A stretch of DNA of 45,130 nt from contig ONOI01000009.1 of assembly GCA_900319375.1 (NCBI GenBank), positions 1 through 45,130 of the forward strand, in the 5' to 3' direction. Each line of letters begins with the position of its first letter. Positions within the stretch are counted from its first letter, which is position 1. This document shows positions 25,601-34,314 of this stretch, in pieces. Below the pieces are notes generated by a model. That model was not told the origin of the DNA. It saw nothing but the letters and a program-made list of their open reading frames with translations, and searched no databases. The position numbers and the translations under genes were made by a program. This DNA is from an uncultured Bacteroidales bacterium. GTDB lineage: Bacteria > Bacteroidota > Bacteroidia > Bacteroidales > UBA932.

Positions 25601-25838
25601 CACCTTCTGGCAGAGAGACATGAGCTTCATGAGGCTCAAGAACGCCGAGATCGGCTACACTATCCCCAAACGCCTTGTACGCAAAATGGGACTCTCGACA
25701 GTCCGTTTCTACGTCCAGGGTGTCAACCTCCTCACATTCTCCAAGTTCAAACTCTGGGATCCCGAGCTCAATGCGGGCAACGGAAACATCTATCCCCAGA
25801 TGAGAACTGTTTGTTTTGGTGCCAATGTTAATTTCTAG
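22686..25838 (+). CDS. SusC/RagA-type TonB-dependent outer-membrane transporter
   Basis: 1050 residues. A signal peptide (~1-22) is followed by a carboxypeptidase-regulatory-like domain (~34-105, with GLVLDDTDLPIPGAAVMVRG and TDEDGRFAIEV). The TonB-box-like stretch LDEVTVVAYGTQRKAS precedes the plug (WIRGISTFGGGKNTPLILVDG), and a 22-strand barrel ends in VCFGANVNF. It should import oligosaccharides captured by the SusD partner, powered by TonB. There is no N-terminal STN domain, so signalling through an anti-sigma factor is not expected, and no such pair is adjacent. It is directly followed by susD. Confidence 0.97.
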   Translation: MKKSILTILILILAQFGFQALAAESPAPPQKVTVTGLVLDDTDLPIPGAAVMVRGSSRGVITDEDGRFAIEVSPHDVLIFQFLGFEDEEIKVGDQTNFVVKMRTIASSLDEVTVVAYGTQRKASVIGSISTVNTELLKTGVGQVSSSLAGKMAGLVVLQRTGEPGAGADFWIRGISTFGGGKNTPLILVDGVERSLDLVDPDDIASFSILKDATATALYGVRGANGIVIVTTKRGGESAPKVSLKAEFGITQPIKIPKMANTPQWIDFFNQVNIDSGNEAPIDDYKRELYINSTANVLGYDSRTGYDSDLYPSVDWVKTMYKDMATTRRYNISVSGGTKMVRYYVAGSYYFEDSILNNQTDERFDASLNYRKFNFRANTDINITRSTELGISLSTQYNIKNQPASSLSDIYTYTLLMTPIAIPVHFSDGKLSRALVGHNPWNDLNAVGYSNNDQMTAQSLVSLTQHFDDFAPWLQGLYFNAKFSWDAWSSSTLTRGIYPSIYRATGRETEADELGEYKLKTEQVQEGSNYMGLSTGHNGTMTINGEASLNYERVFASAHRVSGLLLFDIRNHQPLYPGNYIGAFPHRYIGLAGRITYSYKDRYFIESNFGYNGSENFAPAHRFGFFPSLALGYVISNEPFWEDLSEVVSLFKIKGSYGEVGNDQIPGSRFAFNTEMNTYAAGFSFGEQNKKNWGAGIATAKRGDDSVGWETSHKANVGLETKFFNQLSVNVDLFQENRDDIYVPRQMTPSVVGENTAQYANIGHLLNRGFEVNVEYDKSFANGLYLSGRGNFSYSRNRKVYDDIPPQIWEYQNTYGYTVYQQRGLIAEGLFESQEDIDTWPKQSFQSEVRPGDIKYRDINGDGVVDVFDVVPIGYTHVPEINYGFGISASYLGIDVSVFFSGVANYTRFITGANLYGASTNMDQLGQIYEDVALNRWTPDNRNVNAPYPRLTLSKSENNQFAYPIDGQSALSTFWQRDMSFMRLKNAEIGYTIPKRLVRKMGLSTVRFYVQGVNLLTFSKFKLWDPELNAGNGNIYPQMRTVCFGANVNF

Positions 25839-25842
25839 GAGG
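25837..25842 (+). promoter_or_regulatory. Strong Shine-Dalgarno before susD
   Basis: AGGAGG lies eight bases before the susD ATG and overlaps the susC stop codon. Such strong sites are uncommon in Bacteroidota and in this window, and it may support high SusD expression or reinitiation. Confidence 0.55.
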
Positions 25843-25850
25843 ATCAAGCG

Positions 25851-27866
25851 ATGAAAAAAATAATCTTCATACTTGCTGCAGCAGCAGCCCTTATGTTGAC
25901 AGGTTGCGAGAAGTCGTTCAACGAATACCTCAGTGTGACCCTTCACGACCAGGCGACCCTCGAGGAGATCTTCTCCCAGGGCAATACCGCCCACAGCTAC
26001 CTGCGCCATATCTATTCCTTCATTCCCGAGGATGAATCCATCAGCAACCGCGAAGGTTGGGTGGAAGCCCGTTCCGACGAAGCCCAGTTCTCCTGGACCA
26101 TGTGGGTGTACTACCTTCCTTTCCGCGAGGGTAACTATTCTTCCGCTACCACCGTGTCCAATGCGACCGGTTTCCTTACCTGGAACAAGTTCTATCAGGC
26201 TATCGCGCAGTGCACCACCTTCATCAACAACATAGACCTGATGAAGGAGTACAACAACAAGGGACCCGAAGAGCTCGCCCTCATCAAGAATCAGATGAAG
26301 GCCGAGGCCAAGTTCCTCCGTGCATACTACTACTATTGCCTCGTGCGCCAGTACGGCCCCGTCTATATCTGGATGGACTCCGAAGGCAAGCCGACCACCC
26401 CTGATTTCAAGATCGACGGTTCCACTATCGAGCGCAACACCATGAAGGAGTGCTTCGACTTCATCCTCGCTCAGCTCGACGAAGCCATCGAAGTCCTCCC
26501 GGTCCACGTAGGCGACTACGGCGAGATGTCCGGAGACTGGCAGGGCCGCGCTACCAAGGGTGCCGCCATGGCAGTCAAGTGCCGCGTAGCCCTGATGCAG
26601 GCTTCTCCCCTGTACAACGGCCAGAACGGCACAGGCATCTACGACAACTTCGTAAGCAAGTCCAACGGCAAGAAGTTCTTCGATACCGAGTACGATGCTA
26701 CCAAATGGGATTATGCCGCCCAGGTCCACAAGGCCCTCATCGACCTTGCCGACACAGGAGAATATGCGCTTGTTACCGACGCATCCACTTCGACCGATCC
26801 CATGCAGGCGGCCGCCGACAACTATCAGGCCGTCTTCCAGAGGCCTTGGAACAAGGAGACAATCTGGGGATGGTGGAAGAGGGAGTCTTCCGAGTATGGT
26901 GCTTACCTTGCCGGTGCAGGCCAGATCATGTGCTGCGCACTCGCCCCGCAGATTGAGGGTGTAGGCGGCTATGCCGGTATCACCCCTTCGCTCAAGCTCG
27001 TCGATGCGTTCCCGATGGCCGCCACAGGCCGTTATCCTCTCCAGCTTGGCAATCCTTATCAGAAGACTGAAGGCCGTCTGGATTATTCCAAGCCCAATGT
27101 CGACCCGCTTTCCGGCTATGTGGCCGATGGATGGAATACCTCCTATAAGGTCCCTGTCAATGCCCCTTGGGCTCCGGCTTTCGAGGCCCACAACAGCACC
27201 ACCGGAAGGGATGCCCGTTTCTATCAGTGCATAGTCCCCAACGGCTTCCCCTGGCCCAACGAAAACAAGAAGAAGTTCTTCACCTGCTACAACAACAGCG
27301 AGTGTACTTCTCCTTTCAGGACTTCCGGCGACAGCAACCGTGCCGGTTATATGTGGCGCAAGTGGTACCCGACCAACCGTCAGCTCGACAACTGGCAGGC
27401 CTACCAGATGAGTGTCGTCTACCCGTCCATCCGACTTGCCGAGATTTATCTCAACTACGCGGAGTGCCTTATCGAGAAACCCAGCCCCGATCTTGCAACT
27501 GCGTGTGAATACATCAACAAGGTTCGCAACAGGGCCGGCCTCAACAACATCGAGGCAGCTTATCCCGGAATTGACTCCAACAAGGATCTTCTTCGCGAGG
27601 CTCTCAGGATGGAGCGCATGGTCGAGCTCAACGGTGAGGCCGTCCGCTGGTACGATACAGTCCGCTGGATGACCGCAACCAACGAGTGCACGACCAAGAA
27701 CTGGACACTCAAGTGCAGCGCCACCACCTATCATGAGTCGTATGAGAGGGTAAGTGACGACTTCCCCGGAGGAGATCCTACCTTCGTCAATAGAGACTAC
27801 CTGTTCCCGATCTACTCAGGACACCTCGCACAGATGACCAACATGACCCAAAACCCCGGATTCTGA
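25851..27866 (+). CDS. SusD/RagB-type glycan-binding lipoprotein
   Basis: 671 residues with lipobox MLTGC (Cys ~20). It forms the extracellular lid on the SusC transporter and binds the glycan through aromatic residues on a TPR-like scaffold. Family features include the N-terminal SFNEYLSVTLHDQATLEEIF, AEAKFLRAYYYYCLVRQYGPVYI (split across helices), the helix pair around IRLAEIYLNYAECLIEK, NKVRNRAGL and the C-terminal LFPI. At 671 residues it is longer than classical SusD (~550), and the additional Trp-rich loops may reflect a branched or large ligand. Its stop overlaps the next start (TGATGA). Confidence 0.96.
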   Translation: MKKIIFILAAAAALMLTGCEKSFNEYLSVTLHDQATLEEIFSQGNTAHSYLRHIYSFIPEDESISNREGWVEARSDEAQFSWTMWVYYLPFREGNYSSATTVSNATGFLTWNKFYQAIAQCTTFINNIDLMKEYNNKGPEELALIKNQMKAEAKFLRAYYYYCLVRQYGPVYIWMDSEGKPTTPDFKIDGSTIERNTMKECFDFILAQLDEAIEVLPVHVGDYGEMSGDWQGRATKGAAMAVKCRVALMQASPLYNGQNGTGIYDNFVSKSNGKKFFDTEYDATKWDYAAQVHKALIDLADTGEYALVTDASTSTDPMQAAADNYQAVFQRPWNKETIWGWWKRESSEYGAYLAGAGQIMCCALAPQIEGVGGYAGITPSLKLVDAFPMAATGRYPLQLGNPYQKTEGRLDYSKPNVDPLSGYVADGWNTSYKVPVNAPWAPAFEAHNSTTGRDARFYQCIVPNGFPWPNENKKKFFTCYNNSECTSPFRTSGDSNRAGYMWRKWYPTNRQLDNWQAYQMSVVYPSIRLAEIYLNYAECLIEKPSPDLATACEYINKVRNRAGLNNIEAAYPGIDSNKDLLREALRMERMVELNGEAVRWYDTVRWMTATNECTTKNWTLKCSATTYHESYERVSDDFPGGDPTFVNRDYLFPIYSGHLAQMTNMTQNPGF

Positions 27867-28792
27867 TGAAAAAAGCATTATACATTCTGGGCGCTTTCGC
27901 CCTCTGTCTCACGGCCTGCCAAGACTACCGTGACGACCATATGGTAGAAGATTCGGTCTATCTCCGCAGTGCCGACGAAACCCTCGTGGCCGAGTACTCC
28001 GTCTACGACGCGGTCAACCGCATCGGCGTAATCAAGGCCGGCAAGGGATTCTCTTCCTGCACCGTCGAGCTCGGAGTCGACAACTCCCTCGTAGGTGACT
28101 ACAACTACGAGCACGGAACCGACTACGTCCCGCTTCCGAAGTCCTTCTACAATGCCTCCGAGCTCGATGGCCTTACGGTCAAGTTCGGCAAGGACGAAGC
28201 CCGCAAGATGGTCGACATCAAGTGGGAACCGTCCGCAATGGTGGCAGAGATGTCTTCTACCCCCGACAAATATGTGATTCCTGTCTACATCAAGAGCGCG
28301 TCGATTGACGTGCAGGAGGCAAAGAGTCTCGTTCTTGTGCGCCCCATCCTTTCGACCCTTGCCGTGCGCGACCTCAACAATCCCGTCACATGTCGTGAGA
28401 ACAACACCGCGACAGTCAAGCTCGGCCTGATCCTCAGTTCTGCGATTCAGACCAAGGACGTCACAGTCAAGCTTGCCTTTACTCCCAAGGCCATGACCGT
28501 CGGAGGAAAGAGCTATGAAGCCGCTCCCGCCGGCGCCGTCGCTCTCCGCAAGGAAAGTGTGGTGATTCCTGCAGGTGTCAGCGAACTCGACTTCCAGGTC
28601 GACCTCGACATGAACGGTATCCCTAACGGCAACGACCTGTTCTCAGGAGAAATCGCCATCACCGGCGTTGAGGTCCGCAAGACTTCCAATCTCGACAAGG
28701 CGCGTGCCGACGAGTCGGCCGACGAAGTCCTGACCATCATGCCTGTAACTGCGGACAAGATGAATGTCCTCGTAACCCGTACCCACAAGTAA
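27866..28792 (+). CDS. DUF1735-type surface glycan-binding lipoprotein
   Basis: 308 residues, lipoprotein signal with CLTAC (Cys ~18). Two similar beta-sandwich units follow. The first (~35-165) has the DUF1735 pattern ELGVDNSLVGDYNYEHGTDY, PLPKSFYNASEL and a VIPVYI strand; the second runs ~170-308. DUF1735 proteins sit at the SusE/F position of PULs and are thought to bind glycan at the cell surface. It overlaps susD by one base and the next gene by one base, so it is firmly within the PUL operon. Confidence 0.82.
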   Translation: MKKALYILGAFALCLTACQDYRDDHMVEDSVYLRSADETLVAEYSVYDAVNRIGVIKAGKGFSSCTVELGVDNSLVGDYNYEHGTDYVPLPKSFYNASELDGLTVKFGKDEARKMVDIKWEPSAMVAEMSSTPDKYVIPVYIKSASIDVQEAKSLVLVRPILSTLAVRDLNNPVTCRENNTATVKLGLILSSAIQTKDVTVKLAFTPKAMTVGGKSYEAAPAGAVALRKESVVIPAGVSELDFQVDLDMNGIPNGNDLFSGEIAITGVEVRKTSNLDKARADESADEVLTIMPVTADKMNVLVTRTHK

Positions 28793-30072
28793 TGAGATTC
28801 AGCGCAATCATAGCATCTGCAGCCATACTGCTTGCAGTGTCCTGCAATTCGGCTTCCGAGGGGCTTCGTCAGGAAAACGAAGCCCTCAAGGCAGAGAACC
28901 GCAAGCTTTCGCTTGCCCTCAAGGAGTACGTGGAGCAGATCGACGTTATCTACAAGATGCCCCGTGCCCCCAAGGTCGTAAAGCAGCCGCCCGTGCTCTT
29001 TACGGATATGCTCCTTTGTTATGGCGGCAGTCCCAACAGGGGAGAGCTCAACATCTGGAACGCGGAGCGCTTCGCCCCGTCGGTCAGCTGGACCGACCCC
29101 AAGGGCAGGGAGCGTTGGCTTTTCGACGGTTTCCTCGCCATCGAACCACGCCTCTACGGCCGCTCCGGCGAGCCTGAGAACGTAGCTCTTTCCAACGAAG
29201 ACCTCGGCGGCATGGCCATGAGCGGGCACAAGGAGCACTGGCAGGAGCTTATCGACTATTGGATGGCTCCAGGCAACGGTTTCCATGCCCTCGAAGAGGC
29301 AGTAGCCAACGCGGCTACGCGTCTTGGCAATCCGCCTTACAAACGCAAGGTTGTGATGAACCTTCCCGATGCCGTAATCCACGAGTACTTCGAGGACCTC
29401 GATTCGCGTACGGCCTACTGGGGCTCGCTGGACGGCAGGGAACTCGACTTCGCCAATCCGGCAGACCGTGCCGCGGCCTGCCGCTGGTTCATTGACACGA
29501 TGAATGAAAAGTTCCGCGCAGCCGGATTCAAGTATATCGAGCTTATCGGATACTATGTCCATTCCGAGGAGATTCCCACTCCTACCCGCGGCTGGCGCTG
29601 GGGTTGGAAGAGGCTCGACCAGTACCTCCCTATGGTGGCAGACTACCTCCACTCCCAGGGGCAGTATCTTACCTGGATCCCTTACCGCGAGGCGGCAAGT
29701 TACGACCGTACCGAAGAGCTCGGCATCGACTACACCTGGATGCAACCCAATTACTATTGGGAAGGCGACCGCTACCCTTGGGAGCCGTCGATGAAGATGA
29801 TTACAGACAACGGCATCAGCATGGAATTCGAGTTCGACGAAAGGCTTCTCGGCTCTTCGCAGCCGACCAGGGAGCAGCGACGCAGGTTCTACCTCTACAT
29901 CGACCACGCCAAGAGCAGCGGCCTCTACGGAAAGCGCTCGTTCACCTATTTCCAGGATCATGACACCATCCGCAGGCTTGCCCTCTCGCAGGATCCCGAA
30001 GATGCCGCTGTCAGGGAGGATCTGTTCTCCTTTGTCGCCGGCAACCCTTTACGCAAAAAAGTCGTCAGATGA
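28792..30072 (+). CDS. DUF4855-like lipoprotein 1, candidate glycoside hydrolase
   Basis: 426 residues. Lipobox LLAVSC (Cys 18) is followed by a short coiled coil (~22-50) and a probable TIM-barrel-like domain (~60-420). Conserved with its neighbour 30069-31652 are VSWTDP...RWLFDGFL, the YWGS..GR.LDF block, SEEIP (E259/E260), WIPYREAA (295-302), GIDYTWMQPNYYW (311-323) and MEFEFDERL (344-352). I associate these with DUF4855. Paired acidic residues on strand-like segments plus many exposed aromatics resemble a glycosidase active site, but no activity is known to me. It overlaps both neighbours (one and four bases) inside the PUL. Confidence 0.7.
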   Translation: MRFSAIIASAAILLAVSCNSASEGLRQENEALKAENRKLSLALKEYVEQIDVIYKMPRAPKVVKQPPVLFTDMLLCYGGSPNRGELNIWNAERFAPSVSWTDPKGRERWLFDGFLAIEPRLYGRSGEPENVALSNEDLGGMAMSGHKEHWQELIDYWMAPGNGFHALEEAVANAATRLGNPPYKRKVVMNLPDAVIHEYFEDLDSRTAYWGSLDGRELDFANPADRAAACRWFIDTMNEKFRAAGFKYIELIGYYVHSEEIPTPTRGWRWGWKRLDQYLPMVADYLHSQGQYLTWIPYREAASYDRTEELGIDYTWMQPNYYWEGDRYPWEPSMKMITDNGISMEFEFDERLLGSSQPTREQRRRFYLYIDHAKSSGLYGKRSFTYFQDHDTIRRLALSQDPEDAAVREDLFSFVAGNPLRKKVVR

Positions 30073-31652
30073 CCTCAAGACCGACCATGATACTTACTTC
30101 TCTTCTTATAGCAGGGGCGATGCTTCTGTGCTGCAGGCCTGCGCCCGACCCGGTTTCGCCCGACGAGAGCCGGCCGGTGGCAAGCGTCACCGTCGAGACC
30201 CCCGGCAGCACGTCAGTGACCCTCGGCGTGAAACTTATCCATGCAGAGCGTGTATGGCTTCTTGCGCTTGGCCCCGACAAAACCGCTCCTTCGGCCGACG
30301 AAGTGAAGTCTTCCGGCTCATCCCTTGCCGCAGGCACGGGCGTCCTCGAGGGGCTGGCTCCCGGCAGTACATACATCCTGTATTATTGTCCCGAGTCGGC
30401 CTCAGGCAAGCTTGGAAGCGTCTCTTCGCTGGAGTTCAGGACCATCTCCGTCGAGCCGTACTCCTGGGAGAAGTCGCGCGACGGCATCCCGTTCTTCGCC
30501 CAGACCGCCCTCATCTACGGCGGCGGACCGCGCACGCCCAAGTACTGGACTCCCGAGCGTATCCGCACCCACGTCTCGTGGACCGATCCAGAGACGGGCG
30601 AGGAGAAGTGGCTGTTCGATGCGTTCCTGATGTTGGAAATGCGCACGCCTTCCAATAACCCTCCCCACGCGCTTGCCATTGGCATCAAGGACTGGTCTGA
30701 TCCTTCCGTCGCAATGCTTGCCGCCAACCAGAAAGACGCTATTGAATGGCTTGACTACTGGTTCCTTGAGAACAACGGCTTCAGGGCTCTCGATCAGGCG
30801 GTAGCTGAGGTGACTTCGCGTATCGGTCCCCCTCCCGTTACCCCAAAGGTGATTGTTATGATGCCGGACATCCCTGTTCATGAGCGCTACAATGTCCCCG
30901 GTTCTTCAACCAAGTATTGGGGCTCGGCAGAAGGCAGAGATCTTGATTTCTCGATTGTAGCCGACAGGGTCGCCGCGTATCGCTGGTATGTCGACGAAGT
31001 GCGCAGCCGCTTCGACCGGGCCAACTTCCAGAACATAGAGCTCGGCGGTTTCTACATCATGAGTGAGGAACTTCCCTCAACGCGCTCCGGCATTGGCGGC
31101 AATGGCGGCGATTATGTCAATGGCATAATGCTCGATGGCTGGGAGGTCTATGCCAAGGCCTGGGACGACGTGTTCCCGGCGGTATCCAATTACATCCACC
31201 TATTCAACGAGGCCGTCGTATGGGTGCCTTACCGCCGCGCAGCAGGCTTCCGCTATTGGAAGGAATTCGGTATCGACTATGCCTACATGCAGCCTAACCG
31301 ATTCTGGGACACCAACAACGTCAATCCAATGCCGTCGTTCTTCTCCGATATAGCGACCTACAATCTGCTGATGGAGCTCGAGATTGACGACCGCGTGATG
31401 GTCCATCCCGTCGACGGATCCGACTCTTCCTACAAAGAGGGCGAGACCTACGAGACTTACCGCGCACGCTGGCGTGAGTATGTCGACGGTATGTTGGGCG
31501 CCAAGGTCTATGGCAACAAGCAGCTCGCCTACTATATGGGCGCAGACTCCTTCAACCATCTCCTCCAGAGCAAAGTCCCTGAAGAGCAGGCCCTCATCAA
31601 CGAGCTGTGCAGGCTTATAGCAAACGACCCTCTCAAATCCAAAAACAAATAA
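30069..31652 (+). CDS. DUF4855-like lipoprotein 2 with Fn3-like domain
   Basis: 527 residues, probable lipoprotein (AGAMLLCC, Cys ~21/22). A fibronectin-III-like beta-sandwich (~35-125, ending YILYYCPESASGKLG..SLEFRT) precedes the same catalytic-looking domain as the upstream gene: VSWTDP...KWLFDAFL, SEELP (E333/E334), WVPYRRAA (385-392), GIDYAYMQPNRFW (401-413), MELEIDDRV (435-443). The two proteins are clearly paralogous but divergent, suggesting tandem duplication followed by specialisation. Its ATG overlaps the upstream stop (ATGA). Confidence 0.7.
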   Translation: MTSRPTMILTSLLIAGAMLLCCRPAPDPVSPDESRPVASVTVETPGSTSVTLGVKLIHAERVWLLALGPDKTAPSADEVKSSGSSLAAGTGVLEGLAPGSTYILYYCPESASGKLGSVSSLEFRTISVEPYSWEKSRDGIPFFAQTALIYGGGPRTPKYWTPERIRTHVSWTDPETGEEKWLFDAFLMLEMRTPSNNPPHALAIGIKDWSDPSVAMLAANQKDAIEWLDYWFLENNGFRALDQAVAEVTSRIGPPPVTPKVIVMMPDIPVHERYNVPGSSTKYWGSAEGRDLDFSIVADRVAAYRWYVDEVRSRFDRANFQNIELGGFYIMSEELPSTRSGIGGNGGDYVNGIMLDGWEVYAKAWDDVFPAVSNYIHLFNEAVVWVPYRRAAGFRYWKEFGIDYAYMQPNRFWDTNNVNPMPSFFSDIATYNLLMELEIDDRVMVHPVDGSDSSYKEGETYETYRARWREYVDGMLGAKVYGNKQLAYYMGADSFNHLLQSKVPEEQALINELCRLIANDPLKSKNK

Positions 31653-31663
31653 CCTCTATACAT

Positions 31664-34267
31664 ATGAAAAAGTTAATCAACACTATCCTTGCTGCCGCGG
31701 CGGTCTTCGGACTCTTCGCGTGCACACAGCCTGAGCCCGAAACCCCGGAGACTCCGGCTACTGTGTTCGAGATTGACGATCTCGAAGCTCTTCCGGCCGA
31801 AGCCGGTACCTTCACCGTTGGCATCAACACCAACGTCGCATTTACGGTAAGCGTGCCTTCCGACGTCTCTTGGCTCCGCTATGTCGAGACCAAGGCTGCT
31901 GAGCAAACCGCTCCCGCCACCAGGAAGACAGTTACCTTCGAAATCGACCTCAACGAAGCCGACGCCATGCGCCAGGCCCGTGTGAGCTTCCTCGATACGG
32001 CAGGTGAAGTCCTCAAGAACTTCACCGTTATCCAGAAGGCAGGCGGCGGTATCCAGTTCGAAATCGGCACTCCTTCCGATGCGTCTGTTTCCGGTGATAT
32101 AATTACCCTCGACGTGACATCCAACGTCCCGTTCGATGTCGTCCCTGAAGTCGATTGGATTACGGTCAATTCCAAGACCCAGACGTCCATCGAACTCTCG
32201 GTAGCGCCCAACGGTACCACCGAGGCCCGTGACGGAGTAGTCAACTTCTTCCGTGAGGGCACCGACAAGCTTATCGGCACCATCACGATTCACCAGATGG
32301 AGCCTGCCATCATTATCAAGTCACCTGACGGCACTTCTGGTTATCAGAGTGTTCTCGTTGCCAATCTTGCATATATGGCACTGACTTCCGGCCCTGCCGA
32401 AATTACGTTCGCCAAGGGCACCCACGAAGGTGATTTTGTGCTTCAGTCCGGCAGCGTACCTGTCACCATCACGGGTAACGGCGTCGCTACTCTCGACGGA
32501 ACCATCGAAATCGACGGTGTTCAGGCCACGATCAAAGATCTCACCATCGCTCCTTCCAAGGAAGGTGCTCTCCCGATCTTCGAGACCAGCTACAATTACC
32601 AGCACGGCATCTTCGTCCATAAGGCCGGCTACGGCCTCCGCATCGAGAATGTCAAAATCGACATGAGCAATCTCGCTGCCGATGCAACCGGTATCTTCCT
32701 CCTTTCTGAAGGAGAGAGGGGCACTCAGACCGACATCATCCGCGGCTCTACCATTGACGGCGGTGCTTCTGGCCATCGCCTGATGCAGGCTTATGGTGCC
32801 AAGGTATCCATCACTGGCAACTCCTTCCTCAATCCTTATTCGAGCTATGCAGTAAGGATCGGAGAGAGTGGCGGCGAGGTCCTCGTGTCGGGTAATACCT
32901 TCTCCGGTACCCCTGCCTGCGGAGTCCATTTCCACAACCTCAAGAATTCGACAATCACCCTTGGCAACGGCTCCAAGGACACCAACAAGTTCGGCGACAT
33001 CGCTACCCCCTACAAGGCCAATTCCGATGTTACCGGCGACGGCAACACCTTTGCTCCTCCTGTAACTTATTCCGACGAAGTCGTATCTATTGTTGTCGAT
33101 CCCAACGCTCCCGCAACGCTTTCGCGCGTCTGGGGTAAGTACAACGGCTCTACCGGCGCATGGGACGATGAGATTACCGACTGCTCCAACTGGAACCGCA
33201 ACGGAATCATCTCCGGCGACTATGTCTATGTGCCTATCTGCGGCAATGAAGAAGGCAAGTATGGCGTGGCTGTATTCGACCTCTACACCGGCGACTATAT
33301 CCGCACCATCACCAACGGCTTCACCAAGGAAGGACGTTTTTGGACCAGCGGTATCGTCAAGATGGCGGGTTACGACAGCGACGTGATTTATGTCTGCAAT
33401 ATGGCAATGGGTGATTCCAACCAGGACCTCGTGGTCTACCGCATGATCGAGCCCGATTCGGAGGGTGTACCTACCAAGGCAGAAGAGGCTATGCGTTATA
33501 CTGTCCCTGCGGGCGAGCGTTACGGTGACAAGATGACCTCGTACGGTACCGACGAAGACGGCCTCCTGATGTTTGTTTCATTCTACGACAACACGGCTGC
33601 CAAGACCTATCGTCAGGAAGTCGAATTCCGCCTTACTTCCGGTGTAATCGACTCTACTCCCGACGCTCTCTCGAATGCTCTTGCAGGAAAGGGTGGTGCC
33701 CTTACCGGAGGAGTTTACATTCTTTCGGCTCACAACACAGGCGCTAACTCCACCAGACAGGCTCTTTGGGCCAATAACTTCGAAATGAGATTCGTAGTTG
33801 GATGGTGGTGGGGAAATGCCCTCGACCAGTGGTACAACTGTAGGATCGACGACAATGCCGACTGGGGATCCGACCCCGGTTCTATCTTCACGAACGTCGG
33901 CAATTACGATTCTAGCTGTCTGGATCCTCGCCTTGCCTTTATCGGCGGCATCCGTTACCTTCTCTATACGGTTGTCGAGCAGGATTCCGACAACAGGTCG
34001 AGCGGCTATCTCCGTATGGTCAGGACTCCTGATGCTGCTGGGACTTCGGCTTATGGCCTTCTCAATGCCTTCTGGGCTGTGCGCGACGATGCTTCTGCAT
34101 TCCAGCGCTACCCGATCGGCGACACCGACGACTTCCTTGCTGTTGGCAGCGAAGGCACCAACAAGACCGGCTTCTGCGACATAGAGTACAAGGGCGAGAA
34201 CGGCGAAGAGGTCTATGTCCTCTCCGGCATCACCTCCACCGGTATGTCCGTCTTCAAAGTCGACTAA
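31664..34267 (+). CDS. BACON / beta-helix / beta-propeller-like surface lipoprotein
   Basis: 867 residues from ATG 31664; the frame runs upstream to 31607 but overlaps the previous gene and lacks a signal. The lipobox is FGLFAC (Cys ~19), followed by two BACON-type Ig domains (~35-125 with FTVGINTNVAFTVSVPSDVSW; ~130-215 with SNVPFDVVPEVDWITV). A parallel beta-helix-like region (~220-450) has ATIKDLTIAPS, GSTIDGGASGHR, VSITGNSFLNPYSSYAVRIG and LVSGNTFSGT. The C-terminal ~400 residues resemble DUF4623-type beta-propeller sequence (SRVWGKYNGSTGAWDD, YVPICGNEEGKYGVAVFD). It is the last PUL gene before a strong terminator. It probably binds glycan at the surface; lyase activity of the helix is possible but not shown. 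Confidence 0.75.
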   Translation: MKKLINTILAAAAVFGLFACTQPEPETPETPATVFEIDDLEALPAEAGTFTVGINTNVAFTVSVPSDVSWLRYVETKAAEQTAPATRKTVTFEIDLNEADAMRQARVSFLDTAGEVLKNFTVIQKAGGGIQFEIGTPSDASVSGDIITLDVTSNVPFDVVPEVDWITVNSKTQTSIELSVAPNGTTEARDGVVNFFREGTDKLIGTITIHQMEPAIIIKSPDGTSGYQSVLVANLAYMALTSGPAEITFAKGTHEGDFVLQSGSVPVTITGNGVATLDGTIEIDGVQATIKDLTIAPSKEGALPIFETSYNYQHGIFVHKAGYGLRIENVKIDMSNLAADATGIFLLSEGERGTQTDIIRGSTIDGGASGHRLMQAYGAKVSITGNSFLNPYSSYAVRIGESGGEVLVSGNTFSGTPACGVHFHNLKNSTITLGNGSKDTNKFGDIATPYKANSDVTGDGNTFAPPVTYSDEVVSIVVDPNAPATLSRVWGKYNGSTGAWDDEITDCSNWNRNGIISGDYVYVPICGNEEGKYGVAVFDLYTGDYIRTITNGFTKEGRFWTSGIVKMAGYDSDVIYVCNMAMGDSNQDLVVYRMIEPDSEGVPTKAEEAMRYTVPAGERYGDKMTSYGTDEDGLLMFVSFYDNTAAKTYRQEVEFRLTSGVIDSTPDALSNALAGKGGALTGGVYILSAHNTGANSTRQALWANNFEMRFVVGWWWGNALDQWYNCRIDDNADWGSDPGSIFTNVGNYDSSCLDPRLAFIGGIRYLLYTVVEQDSDNRSSGYLRMVRTPDAAGTSAYGLLNAFWAVRDDASAFQRYPIGDTDDFLAVGSEGTNKTGFCDIEYKGENGEEVYVLSGITSTGMSVFKVD

Positions 34268-34281
34268 AACTTATCATTTCG

Positions 34282-34314
34282 AAAAAAGGCCGTCCATTTC
34301 GGGCGGCCTTTTTT
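34282..34314. terminator. Bidirectional intrinsic terminator after the PUL
   Basis: An A6 tract, an 8-bp stem GGCCGTCC (34288-34295) / GGGCGGCC (34301-34308, one G-T pair), a 5-base loop ATTTC and a T6 tract follow. It lies 20 bases after the PUL stop and 27 bases from the stop of the convergent dsbD gene, so it can serve both strands. Confidence 0.88.

Noticed and set aside
24567..27734. A 1055-codon open frame on the minus strand opposite susC and susD
   Set aside because: It lies wholly opposite two unmistakable genes, spans their junction, and its Val/Gly/Glu-rich translation matches no family. It is an effect of the biased codon use of the PUL genes.
28513..29961. A 482-codon minus-strand frame opposite the DUF1735 and DUF4855-like genes
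   Set aside because: Shadow of two well-supported coding frames on the plus strand.
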